A DNA stretch of 64,000 bases, taken from positions 3,434,501-3,498,500 of the forward strand of contig NC_052669.1 of the NCBI RefSeq assembly GCF_016802725.1, in the 5' to 3' direction. Under the pieces are notes generated by a model, which was not told the DNA's origin, did not search any database, and saw only the letters and a list, made by a program, of their open reading frames with translations. The stretch's first letter is position 1. Each line of letters starts with the position of its first letter. A program made the translations under genes and the position numbers. The DNA is from Solenopsis invicta. Lineage: Eukaryota; Arthropoda; Insecta; Hymenoptera; Formicidae. This document shows positions 35,166-46,783 of the stretch, one piece after another.

Positions 35166-35554
35166 TGTTCAATACTATAATTTTTACTGCATACAGTAAT
35201 CACTTGAAACTCGCGCTAGGGCTTCGCCATCTTATCCCCAAAGAGAAAGATAACTAGCGCATCTGCGGCGCTCGACAGGGCGCGCTCGCCGTGGCATTAC
35301 GCCTTCTACTGGTATACTCATTACCCATTTTTCTGATCTCGATCGACTCTCGTGTAAGAAGGTACGCGTTACGCACACCTCTCTTGTAACCTGTAAAAGT
35401 TGTAACCCGGTGACTGTCAAATAAAATAAGATAAAAGGAAATTCAGAGAAGTCCAGTGATTCTCGACCACGTATTCCTCGACGCATTCTTTCCGCGGAAA
35501 ACACGTGGAGTTACGACGTGCCTCTCTCTCAAGCACACGGCAACGTACAAAACA
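35166..35554 (+). repeat. 3' LTR of the BEL element (389 bp, complete)
   Basis: Begins TGTTCAATAC, ends GTACAAAACA, and is followed by the target duplication TATGG. Contains AATAAA near 35421. The first 238 bp match the 5' LTR with three differences; the last 151 bp have no counterpart at the 5' end. Confidence 0.9.
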
Positions 35555-35740
35555 TATGGTTAGATATACTAATCTTTCGCTAAGAACATTTAAGTCTATA
35601 AGCTTAATGCGAGCTGTCGATATCAATAAGGCACAAGTTCAAAATTTTTTTTATAATCTCGACATACTCATGAACACTATAATTTCTCTGCTTCTAACAT
35701 ATTCAATGTAAATTATATTGAAACTATTTTGAGTTATGTT
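35555..35740 (+). pseudogene. Pogo/Tigger-like transposase relic, 3' part
   Basis: Continues the sequence interrupted at 29708: an NLSLRTFKS motif (the relic of the family's SLRTPE), then an N-K.. VQNFF-NL segment typical of the CENP-B/Tigger region before the DDE domain. A further frameshift near 35675 precedes a short YNFSASNIFNV-like stretch, after which similarity ends. No DDE catalytic core was found, so the element is also 3'-truncated. Confidence 0.7.
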
Positions 35741-37430
35741 AATAAGTCTTACTGTGTCCGGTACTAGGTGCCACTTGATGATCTCTTAAAATCGTATACT
35801 AAAGTTTAACGTTAATTTAACGTTAAGTTAACTATTATGTTAATGTTAATAATTTTGTTGCTTTATTTTGATTTCTAATATTGTTAACTTAATAAATAAT
35901 GTAAAATAAAAAGATTATAACATTATTATTTTTTATTTATTTAAGAAAAATCTTAAGCGTCCGGCACTAGGGAAACTCCTCTTATATCTAAACAACTGTA
36001 AGTAATTGAGAATAAATTGTAAATTTTGGGGTAAATCGTAGAAATATAGTATATCAAATGATAAGATTTTATTTACCGTTTCTTAATGCATCGCTCGCGC
36101 GCGCGCGCGCGCGTAAGTTTTTTTAAAGTGAGAACTAAACTAATAAATCCTAATTAATAACAAGATAATCTACTCGACTAATATATTATATTTATATATG
36201 TGTTTATTATGTTTTCATATGATGGCAATTTTGATGTTTGTATTAAAACATGTAAGACAAATTTGATATAGCTTAGAATAAGGAAGAATAAAAGTTTATT
36301 GTATTATTATATGGAAGAATAATTATTTTTGCAGTTCAAATATAAGTAAGAAATAATGTACGTTATATGAAACAAAAAATTAAAGAGAGAAATTTTATAT
36401 TATTATTTTACCTTTAAATATTTTTAAAACGATTTTTTTCTTTTTTTTTATTTAGTTTTTTCTTATTTTTTTAAATCTAAAATACATTATTATACGCTGC
36501 GCATATACTTGTATCTTCAGAATCATGATAAATCAAAGATCGCGTTTACGTTACTCGCTCTGCGATACGGGATTTCGAAAACTAATACATTATGATAATT
36601 CGTAAACATTATATTGTTTAAATAAGCAAATAATACAAAATAAATATTAGAAACTGATTTTTAGATATACAAAATAGCATCTGGAATAACTTTACTGTTA
36701 TTCATTTAAATAAGAAGCAAACCACAAAGATATCGAATATTATTAAATTATATAACATTATTAAATTATAAAATTTAAATTACAATTAAATTATATGCAA
36801 AAAAATTTTTTATTTTGTTATACCAAATGTTTATTTTAAAGAAATATAACGTAAAATAAATATTAAATTAATTGAATAAATGATAAATACGCAGAAAGAA
36901 GATATTAGACCCTTTTTGTAGGATTTACATAATTTTAACGCAATTCATACATTTATTATAGAAATAAGAAAATCTTTTTATATTGTTTATATCCTCTTAA
37001 TTGTCGTATTTTAATGTCTACTATGTTTTATTTTCTGTCCAATAAATTTAAACTTTTTGTAGACCATAAATTGTATTATTCGTATACATTTTTGTTGCTG
37101 AAAATAAATTTATAAATAAAACTGATCTATCATTTCTACATTTTAGAAAAAATTAGATTTAAAAGTGTTAAAAATAATATTTTTAATTACTTTTAAGCTA
37201 AAACAGCTTAAAAATGTAATATAATAGAGCAATTTTATTTGCAGATTCATGTTTAGTGACAAAAGCTATATAAAAATTATATTACAATAAAAGACACCGA
37301 AATGTAGTACTCTCAAATTGTCAAGTAATCAACTATTAATAGGCTAATAAGAGTAACCGCGGTTGTTCGTGTGTAGATATAATCTATTTGATAATCTAGA
37401 ATCCATTTGTGATACTGATATCAACATGTA
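35741..37430. other. AT-rich intergenic DNA
   Basis: No gene seen. It contains a repeated GTCCGG.ACTAGG motif (about 35757 and 35960), a (CG)n run, and long A/T-rich stretches up to the unit 4 promoter. Confidence 0.6.
36092..36114. repeat. (CG)n microsatellite
   Basis: About ten CG units isolated in otherwise AT-rich DNA. Confidence 0.85.
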
Positions 37431-37436
37431 AGTAGG

Positions 37437-37516
37437 ATTATCAATTTTATCATAACGATAATATTTATCATGAAACGATAACATTTATAATAAATATTCT
37501 TTATTGCGTGCAGTTC
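37437..37516 (+). promoter_or_regulatory. Putative core promoter of CYP4 unit 4
   Basis: Several TTATCA/CGATAA (GATA-type) motifs at 37437-37481, then TATA-like TATAATAAATA (37486-37496), then TGCAGTTC near 37509-37516 at the position of the initiator in unit 5. An alternative reading is a short 5' UTR intron (donor GTAAGT at 37428, acceptor CAG at 37511-37513). Confidence 0.45.
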
Positions 37517-37587
37517 AAAAATTGAAGAAACACGAGAAGGAACTTCGGAAGGAACTTAATCTGTTTAAAACAGCCATTACAATAAGG

Positions 37588-40500
37588 ATGTTTGTTACAA
37601 TATTATTACTAATTTTTATTGCATTTTTGGTATTTAATTGTTACGTGCAATATGGACCAAATGGACAATTAATCAATAAAATACCAGGACCATGTTGTTA
37701 TCCAATTATTGGTAATACAATCAAACTGATCAATTTAGGAGGTAAGTTAAAATTTCCAACATTGAGAAAATAAATTTTTTTAACTTGATTGAATTTTTTC
37801 AGTTCAAACATTTACGTATTTAAATTATATATATCATTACAGTCTAATCTATATATACAATACATGTACATATATACATATACTGTCAAGAAAAAAATTT
37901 ATTTATTTTTTGGCCTCTTGGCTTTATTTTACACTTGCAACACTCTTAGAATCATTTTATCCTTGTTCATCAAATATTAAATATGAACAAATAATACTCG
38001 CGAATGTTGCGAGCGTTAAGTGGAATGCGGCTACAAGAACTAACAATAAATCTGTATACATTTAGTATCACAGTATTCTTCAATTTGAAAACATGTTTTA
38101 ATATAAATAAAATAATTAAGTAATATTAGAAATATAAGAGTCTAGTATTTAAAATAGTAATATATTAAATATAAATATTACAAGAAATCAACAGAAAAAT
38201 TACTGATAAATAACTGCTCGTTGCTTTTTTAATTGTAATATTAACAAGTTACTTTTTTGAACACTTGTAATCATAACTAATTACTTTGTAAAAAAAAACT
38301 GTAACTACTTACTTTTTACAAAGTAATTTTCCTAATCCAGGTTCTGGATGAATTTAAAGACGCACACAACTCTTACGCTCTGATCATCACATAAATCTGT
38401 ATTTATAATATTTGTGTACTTGAGATTCATGCTTGTTTTAGTTCTTCGTATCTGGAAGTATATAATATGTACTTCCAGTGATAAATATTATCCTATTTGG
38501 AAATTGCGGTCCTTCTTTGAATCACTTGTAATTATCCGCCATCCCGATGATATGGAGGTAATAAGTTATTTTAAAAATTATAAGAACTCTGTATACATTA
38601 CCGATAAACTGACAATTTAGAAATTTTTAATTTATTTACATTTTATCAAAAAAAGAAACACGAGTAAAAATGGATATTTTAAAGATAATAAAATAATTAA
38701 AAAAAAATAATTTGATTAACGTTAAGTCATCATTACTATTTTTGGTTATCTTTTTCGCCACACTAGGGTCAATGAAACCTTGTAACTTTTTCATACTAAA
38801 TTTCTGAACTGAAAACATAATTTTTAAGTTCAAAATATGTGAAATCGACCATCTCAAAGTAAAACAAAGATACGAAAACGAGACATAAATTGCAAATATA
38901 TTTTATTTTCAAGTAATTACAATTATTTAAAAAAATTGTATTTAAAAAATTCACAAAAGTAAGTATTTTAAATAAAAAACCTCAAATTTTATATTTAAAC
39001 TTTGAGCAAAAAACAATGAGTTTTTAGATAACCTTTGAATTAATTAAAAAAAATAATACGATATAAATCATTCCAAAAAATTTAATCATTTAAAGTATAG
39101 ATGATTCATGATTTTATAATTAACGAGAAAATTTTTATTATTTGAACAATAGAAAGAGTTTTAATAGATAAATATTATTATTGTATTAATTAAGGAGCTT
39201 GGACCTCAAAGAGGATCGTAAAAGTTTTGCAGTGTTTGCACGCGTTAGTATGAAAAAAAGGAAGAATATTACACTGCACGTAATAATGTGTATACGTTAT
39301 ACAAAAATATTTCTGTAATTCTATAATTTGATTTATTTACTTTTTTATACTATTTGAAAGTAAACATATATTTAATAAAAATTAAATATGTACCCAGAAC
39401 GTTAAAAATTTACGAGTTATACGAGAATACTAGCTATTTCCTTTGAACTTACGTACACTCTCATGTTGAAAGTAACTTGAAAAAAATCGCCATTGTTGTA
39501 TTTATAAATAATTAACATTTTTTAAATCTTACTCCAAGTCATGAAATTACATTATAAAAAAATTACAACAATGTAAAAAGTCGCATTGGGTATACGTATC
39601 TTAGTATGATCTAGGGTTAAGCATCTTTATTAAGATAAAACCAAACAGCGTTTCACTTATTTTCTATAATATTTTAGACAATACTAAACAATACAAAACA
39701 CATCAACAAGTCTAAACTATATGATATTTTACATCCTTGGCTCGGCACGGGTCTTCTCACCAGTACAGGTAATGTAATTACGAGTGTTGTCCAAAAATAA
39801 ATAAGATTTTTCACACCGTCATAAAATATACTTTTACTTTAATGTAGATTAATATTATTATATATACTACTTTCATAACCCTACACTCACATTTACGCAA
39901 GTGTAGAAAGTTTATCTAAACAGTGTTTATCTAAAAATCAATGCCAACTTTGTCTCTCTCCTTGAGTTACTTCCAGGAAACTTTTTCTTTTCTTCCGAGA
40001 TGTCATTATTTTTATGCGTTTTTCCACTGATAAGATATTACAATATATAATAAACCTTATAATATTAACTAAAAAGAGAAAAATTTATGATTATAAAAAT
40101 TGTATATGCTTGTGTTTAGTAATATTATCATATGATAATGAGTTATTTGTTATCTTGTTATTTTTTTTTAGATTCAAAATGGCATACACGGCGAAAAATA
40201 TTAACTCCTACATTTCATTTCAATATATTACAACAATTTGTTGAGATTTTAATCAAGGAAGGCGAGTGCATGACAAATTCTTTGAAGAATACGGGAGGCA
40301 CTATTACGAAAGACTTAGAACCGTTTATTACTGAACATACGCTAAATGCAATATGCGGTATATTTAGTTCCTATCTATGTAGGAGTTTTATCTTAAATAG
40401 TATAAAGAATAATAAAAAGACATATCAATTTTGTACGTGCTCTTGAGATATAGGAATGTTCCGATAAATAAAAGTTACTTAATCTTTATAAAAATATTTT

Positions 40501-43489
40501 TGAAGTATATTATTACATTACAATGTATTGTATATAACATTTCTTCTAGAAACTGCCATGGGCACTTCTTTGCAAAGAACAGGTTTATTTCAACAAAAGT
40601 ATCGAGAAGCAATTCATCAGATAATGGAAACTCTTCTTTACAGGTAATTTATAATAAGTAACTATAATATATTTATGTATACTCTCGTAAGCGACAAATT
40701 ATTACAATCATAAAGATAAATAATTACTAAACGTAAAATTATTCCAATTAATAATTAACAGTTTAAATGTCCAGTCTGTTCCTAACTTTAAAATACAGAT
40801 TATTTAAAGATTTGAAATGTTAAACACTGGAATATTATTACAAAATCAAAAAATGTATTAAATCTTAAAACATATCACGTTTGCAAATAAAATTTTTAGC
40901 TTAAATCAATGAAATATCCAACATATGTCTTAAATATACATTTTATTTAAATTTTTTATAAATATTATGTGTTTCCTTATTTTATTTCTTTCATTTTTTG
41001 TAGTAAAATCTTAAATAATAATATGTAATTGTATTGTAATTAAGGGAATCTTTTACAAAATAATACTAACGTTTTAAATTTATATACATAACATGCAATT
41101 ATATGTATACTATTTAGAGCAGTAAGAGTATGGTTGCATGGTTGGATATTCTGGTTAACGCCATTAGGTAGAAAACAAATAAAGCTCTTGAAGGTAATGC
41201 ACGGATTTACTGAAAAGGTATGTTAAAATGTCGGCTACTTTCAGAATTTTTATCAATATTTTATTGTGTAAATTTAAGTAAAATAACTATAAAGAAGATA
41301 AAGATCTCTGTAAAAATTAAATTTTTCTATGACAAAATAAGAAGCCAATTCAAATTTTAACAAATTTTAACAAATTACATTTTCAATATTTACACAAACA
41401 ATAAAAAATAAATTGACGTTAAATGTGTGTAGGTTATTGCAGAAAGAAAGGATTATTATAAACGCACTAATGGGCAATACTTAAAAAACCTTAATAAAGA
41501 TACTATAGAAGATGAAGCAGAAATTGGAGGTACGTATAATCCTAATTTACTGTGTGTGTGTGTGTATAATTATTTAATGTTAAAAATTATATTATTGTTG
41601 CATAGAAATTTATGTGTTGAATATTTACATTATAACACAATTGTTATTACAACTAATTTAATATTTCTAATATAGTTTGAATTTTAACTCAACATTGTAT
41701 AACAAAATAAAACAAATAAAAATTATTAAATTAATATATACATATGCTTATAATTTGATTTAGTTCGAAAAAAACGGCTAGCTATGTTGGATCTCTTAAT
41801 ACAGACAGCTCAAGAAAATCATTTATCTGATCTTGATATTAGGGAGGAAGTTGATACTTTTATGTTCGAGGTATGTACTTGTAAATTTTCTTCTTTACTA
41901 ATCTATTATTTAAGTATTAATTATTGTATATGAAAAAAACAATGTGATTATAGGGTCATGATACAACAGCGATGGGTATAACCTATACTTTAGCATTATT
42001 GGCCGAACATAAAGATATTCAGGTATTATTCGTTAAATAAACATTGTGATTTGTTGGAAAGATCAATTAATTTCCTTAATTCAACTAGTTATTTAATAAA
42101 ATAATAAAAATAATAAGTTGTTGCTTGTGTATGTTGCATGACTACTAAAATGTACATTATTTTTATTTATTAAATATATAAAAAATGTTTTTTCTTAAAT
42201 TATTTTTTTTTATTGTTTTAAACATATTACATAAATATGTTAAAAATATATTTTTTATAAATTGTTAAAATATGTCATTGTTTAAATATATAATTTATAT
42301 ACTTAAAAAAAGTTATTTGTGTACAAACAAAACATTTTTAAAATAAAAGAGAAATTCACCAGTTTTATTTCCGTGTACATAAATATCAGAATATAAAAGA
42401 TCTCTTAATATTTAATATATACAATTATATATTAAGAATATTGATGATACATACAGGATGGTGTCCGAAAAGAAATCGATGCTATTATGGAAGAGAATCA
42501 AGGAAAACTTACCATTTTATCGCTGCAAAAACTACAATATTTAGATAGATGTATAAAAGAAGCGTTGCGTTTATATCCAAGTGTTTTTACCATTATGCGA
42601 ACTACTTCAGAAGAGACATTATTACGTATGTAATTGAAAAATCTATACGTACAAACAGAACAGGGAGTCATTATAGCGTCAACAAGGCGCCAAAGTAACT
42701 GCAAAATGATTATTAAAAATCACTTTTCGATCACGATTCACTTTGTTATTATTTTAACGTTATTGTGATTCGTTGTTCTATTTGGGTATGTTTTTTAAAA
42801 TAAACATATTTTAATTAAATTAAACTTATTTATTAAAATAATACAAATTAGATAAAATTTCTTCAAGTAACATTTCCAAAATTGATTGTTTAAATTAATT
42901 AAACATTGGTACAATATAATTTTTAAAATATCTAATATGTACAAGTATTAATTTTCTTATTAAGTTAGTTTATGTATAATATTGAATTCGTATACGTTCT
43001 TCTTATAAAGAGACTTTTTCCAAATTTTTATGATGTTTTTAATTATTATTTATACATTACATTTTTATAAAATAATTTTCAGAATCGTATGTAATACCTG
43101 CTGGAACAATGGTACTTCTTAATATCTATGCTACTCATAGAGATCCTAGTTTTTGGACAAATCCAGAAATATTTAATCCAGATAGGTTTTTACCTGAGAT
43201 TATACGAAATCGTCATCCTTATTCATATTTACCATTTAGTGCTGGGCCGCGTAATTGCATTGGTAAGATGTTAATTGATATTCTTTTATAAACAGATTAT
43301 AATACATATAAAATTGCAGGTCAACGATTTGCCATGTTGGAATTAAAGGCAATGATAGCTCCTTTAATTCACAATTTTTATTTGGAGCCGGTTGATTATT
43401 TAAAAAATATAGAATTTAAAGCTGATATGATACTTCGCCCTCTTAAGCCTCATCGTATAAAATTTGTTCCAATTGCAAAATCCATATAA
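37588..43489 (+). CDS. CYP4: Cytochrome P450, CYP4 family, unit 4 (complete)
   Basis: Exons: 37588-37741, 38442-38557, 39678-39768, 40172-40357, 40550-40643, 41118-41217, 41433-41529, 41764-41870, 41954-42022, 42457-42625, 43083-43262, 43320-43489; 1533 nt, 510 aa. Compared with unit 2, exon 2 has two extra codons and exons 6 and 12 one fewer each. All conserved motifs are present: signal anchor, hinge [42 protein letters not shown] and [11 protein letters not shown]. The frame is open upstream of the ATG, but there is no in-frame ATG there, and this ATG aligns with the other units. Candidate AATAAA at 43605-43610. Intron 2 holds a decayed hAT-like stretch (about 38230-38340). A functional ER-bound monooxygenase is predicted; substrate unknown. 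Confidence 0.95.
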
Positions 43490-43604
43490 ATATTTAAAGA
43501 TAATTTAGATTCCTAAGAAACAATAATTGTGAAAAATACGAAAATATATTATGCATATATTATACAAGTTTGTAATTATATATAAAAAATTATAAATTTT
43601 TGAG

Positions 43605-43610
43605 AATAAA
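43605..43610 (+). promoter_or_regulatory. Candidate polyadenylation signal of unit 4
   Basis: AATAAA 116 bp after the stop codon. Confidence 0.5.
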
Positions 43611-44836
43611 TTGGTTTATATTTTGTTGTAAGTCAGGTCTATATGGTACTTCATTGTCTTGTATCATCTAAAATTTATTCAAACAGCCATAAAATAGCAA
43701 ATAAGTAGTGAAGAGAAGTGGGTGATGGAATATCATATTGTTTTATTAAAATAACTCAATAAGTATTAACGCAATATAATTTTTATACAATAAATATCAT
43801 TTTATTAATCATTCAAATTCTACCAATCACCCTCTAAGCAAAAATTCATTGGATGTATAATACGAACGTAATTTCTAATTTACTAAAGAGAGAAAAAAAG
43901 GATGTGTTTGTAAGAGAGGAGATGAGTCGTGGCATACTAACAACTAAAAAAGTACCATGGTACTTTTAATCATGAAAAATCACATTAATGACCTTTGGCA
44001 TATCTTATACACTAATAAATGCTACAAAATTTTTTATAAACATTTTATAAAATATATTTCATCAGAAAATATATAATTTTTAAATTTATTAAACGCAATT
44101 ACATTATTTGAATGCCACATTTAAGGTTTTCAAACTAGAATAAGATTAAAAATTTATTATCTAATAAACCTCTCAAAATTACTATATACTTGAAAATTAG
44201 TATATACTTGTAAAAATTGTTAATATCTGCGTAATTGAAATTTAGTTTTTATAAAAACACACAGTACATTAATCATTATTAATCATTCTATAACGTTTAA
44301 ATAGATTGTAATAAAATAATTTTAACTGTTCTTAAGATTCACGTAAGTTATACGAGATATCATGGTATTTCATTATTTTACTCTATCTCACGATTCTCTT
44401 CGATCTTCTGTAGACAATAAAGACAATTTATATTTCAAAAAACAAGAATTATTACTATTTATTGCTACAAATTTCCTTATATTTATGTAGTAATTTGTAA
44501 ATTAATAAATGTATTCTATAATTAAAATTTTTAATAGTTATTAATTTAGTTACAAATATAACCATACGACTTAAATGTAAAATATATTTTAATACATTAT
44601 TCAATATAGTAATGTTAGGTATACAAATAAATAATTAAAATTTTTTTAAGCAATTGAAAAAGTTAAAAGTTAATGTAAAATTAATTAAACAATAATAATT
44701 TAAACCGTTTAAATATAATTATACAAATAATTTAAGGAAGCGTACAAATACAATCGAAGTTAATATTACTATATAATAGATTTAAAATACATTTTTAGTT
44801 TTTATAAACTGCGCAAACTTTGCCTTAAAACGCAAC

Positions 44837-45140
44837 TATAAACTGAAGCTAGACATAATATCACAAATTGATCGTCAATTTAACAATAATACTTACAATA
44901 AGAGCACCTTAAAAAATTGTAAATAATTTATCCCTAAAAGTATTTTTCCAATCAGGGTTCGAACCGGGAATTCTCTCATTCTATGATAAGTGTCATACTA
45001 ATTGGAATACCAAGGTAGTAATATTTAAAATAATAATCAATATACGTATAAGAAGAAGCATATTGACGGTGGTAATATTAACGTTAAATTGACGATTAAT
45101 TTAATTTATGATATTATGTTTACTAGCTCCAGTTTATAAT
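44837..45140. repeat. Foldback element enclosing a tRNA-like sequence
   Basis: The left arm (about 44837-44890: TATAAACTGAAGCTAG, ACATAATATCA, TCGTCAATTTAAC) is matched by its complement at about 45078-45140 with small gaps. The arms are 55-65 bp and the loop is about 190 bp. Confidence 0.6.
44946..45007 (-). other. tRNA-like relic (possible SINE head)
   Basis: On the minus strand a 7-bp acceptor-like stem TTCCAAT/ATTGGAA closes a 62-nt sequence with a box-B match GGTTCGAACC and a box-A-like TTAGTATGAC. It is too short, and has too poor an anticodon and T stem, for a working tRNA. A related layout occurs on the minus strand near 62608-62665. Confidence 0.4.
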
Positions 45141-46630
45141 TTCAAGACCGATTGTATTTAACATAGTTTATAAAAATTGAAAATGTGTTTACGATTTACA
45201 TATAAAATATTAGACAACAAAGATCCATCTTTTGGATAATATCTTTGTTAATAATTATATTAACTAGTAATGTTATAAACATATAACAATATTAAGTATT
45301 TCATGTTTTTATAACATATAACTTTATATTACTGTATTAAATAATATAATATAATATAATATACATTATATTTAATTTATACGGTTATATTTATAACAAA
45401 TTTAAAAAATTGTTAAAAATTTTAATTATAAGTTACAATCATTAATTTAAGCTTAAACTTTCTTTAAATTATTTCTAAACGTTACGCAATTTTCCTCGAT
45501 TTAGCTGATACAAAATTCAAGGACTCATATCAAGAGGTGCAATCGCGTCTCGGGCTAAGTGCACGCAAAGCGAAATATCATTTATCTGGCAAATAAGCAG
45601 AATATCAAAACAGATAACTACATTGTGTGTTTCTATCTTGATTGATTTTTTATAAAATTACATATATTAAGTTTATTGTTTCATACAGATTTAAGTTTAA
45701 AATTAGTATTTAATACAACACAAAGTTACGGATATTTCTGTGCTTTATATATTTGTAACACAATTTTAGAAAAATTGTTCTAAACATATATAATATTACT
45801 TTAAGTGCATAGACAAAGTAAGAACAGACTAAGCGTATTTAAAAACAGGTAATAAAAATCAAGTAAAAGGAAAAAAAAACAGAAAATATAGTATTTTTTT
45901 CTTTCACGCAGTCGTCATTTCTTTTACTGCATTAATTGTCTTCTGTCTCTCTCTCTACGTGATTTTTAGGTTTCACGCATTATAAATGCGATACATGTAT
46001 AATGTTTTATCAATCATATATCTATAAGTCGAACTAATGCTATTAATACTTTAAAGCATATCTTTGATTCATCAATTCTTAGTTCTGATTGGTTAATCAA
46101 ATGCTTTGAAGCACTTCCAGCATCTATCTAATCGCAGCCAATATGTTTTTCATAAATTATCTGTTAAAGTGTTTTATAGATTTAGCTTAATTCAACAGAA
46201 ACACGACTACCTATAGTATGGATTTCACGGCGCGAACGATTTAAAAAGAGAATCAAAAATGCGAGTGAATAGTTATTGTTAAGTGCAAGTAAACGCTTAG
46301 TAAAAAAATATATCAAATACATAAATTTAAGTGACGTATAATAATAAAAACGTTTGTGAAAAATAAAAGTTTATTAAAATTGATTATAAACTAATAAAAT
46401 GTAATCACGTAACACGCAATTATAAATATTCCAAAAACATTTTAAATAATGATTGTTTTATGAGGGAAATAAATTCTGTTAATCAAGAGAAAAAACAATA
46501 AAAATTTTTTTGTCGGTTTTATATCATTTTTACGCAATCTATACATTTTTTAGAAATAAGAAATAAGGAAATGTACTTGTTATATTTGTTTATCTCCTTA
46601 ATTACTGTGTTATGACTGACGTTGTATTTT

Positions 46631-46721
46631 ACTTATCAAGTATTTATGTAAATTTATCAATCTTATCAAGATAGCAATAAGATTTGGTATAAATAAAAAC
46701 AAAATATTTTCTACGTTCAGA
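46631..46721 (+). promoter_or_regulatory. Putative core promoter of CYP4 unit 5 with GATA cluster
   Basis: GATA-type motifs at 46632, 46654 and 46661-46673 directly precede a canonical TATAAATA (46688-46695) and an insect initiator TTCAGA (46716-46721). The spacing from TATA to the initiator A is 31 bp. The start codon follows 63 bp later. This is the clearest promoter in the window. Confidence 0.6.
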
Positions 46722-46783
46722 ATTGAAGAGTTGAAGAAACAGAAGACTATTAAAAATTAAACGTGATTAAAGCAGTTACTACG

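Larger units (their letters stand above)
29709..35554 (+). mobile_element. BEL/Pao LTR retrotransposon, 5'-deleted
   Basis: A 5.8-kb element bounded by TGTT...AACA, with 5-bp target duplication TATGG at 29704-29708 and 35555-35559. Removing it rejoins the reading frame of the surrounding pogo-like relic, which fixes both ends. Layout: a 3'-truncated 5' LTR, a gag fragment, a long pol open frame, about 230 bp of leader to the 3' LTR, and a full 3' LTR. The LTRs differ at 3 of 238 shared positions, so insertion is recent relative to the decay of its host. The rest of the 5' LTR, the primer-binding site and the 5' end of gag are deleted, so it cannot complete replication on its own. Confidence 0.92.
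43490..46630. other. Intergenic region between units 4 and 5
   Basis: No protein gene. Apart from the foldback/tRNA-like element at 44837-45140 it is AT-rich DNA. A small hairpin (TTTAAAGCAT with its partner near ATGCTTTGAAG) lies at about 46050-46115. Confidence 0.6.

Noticed and set aside
28700..36000. Terminal inverted repeats of the pogo-like element
   Set aside because: Candidates such as GTCCGG.ACTAGG at 35757 and 35960 are direct repeats on one side, and no convincing partner exists upstream of 29341.
37504..37773. Longer N-terminus for CYP4 unit 4 using the open frame upstream of the ATG
   Set aside because: The extra codons start with TTG, match the 5' UTR of the other units, and would place charged residues before the signal anchor; the ATG at 37588 aligns with all paralogues.
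44946..45007. Functional tRNA gene
   Set aside because: Only 62 nt, T stem pairs poorly outside GGTTCGAACC, no convincing anticodon arm; kept only as a tRNA-like relic.
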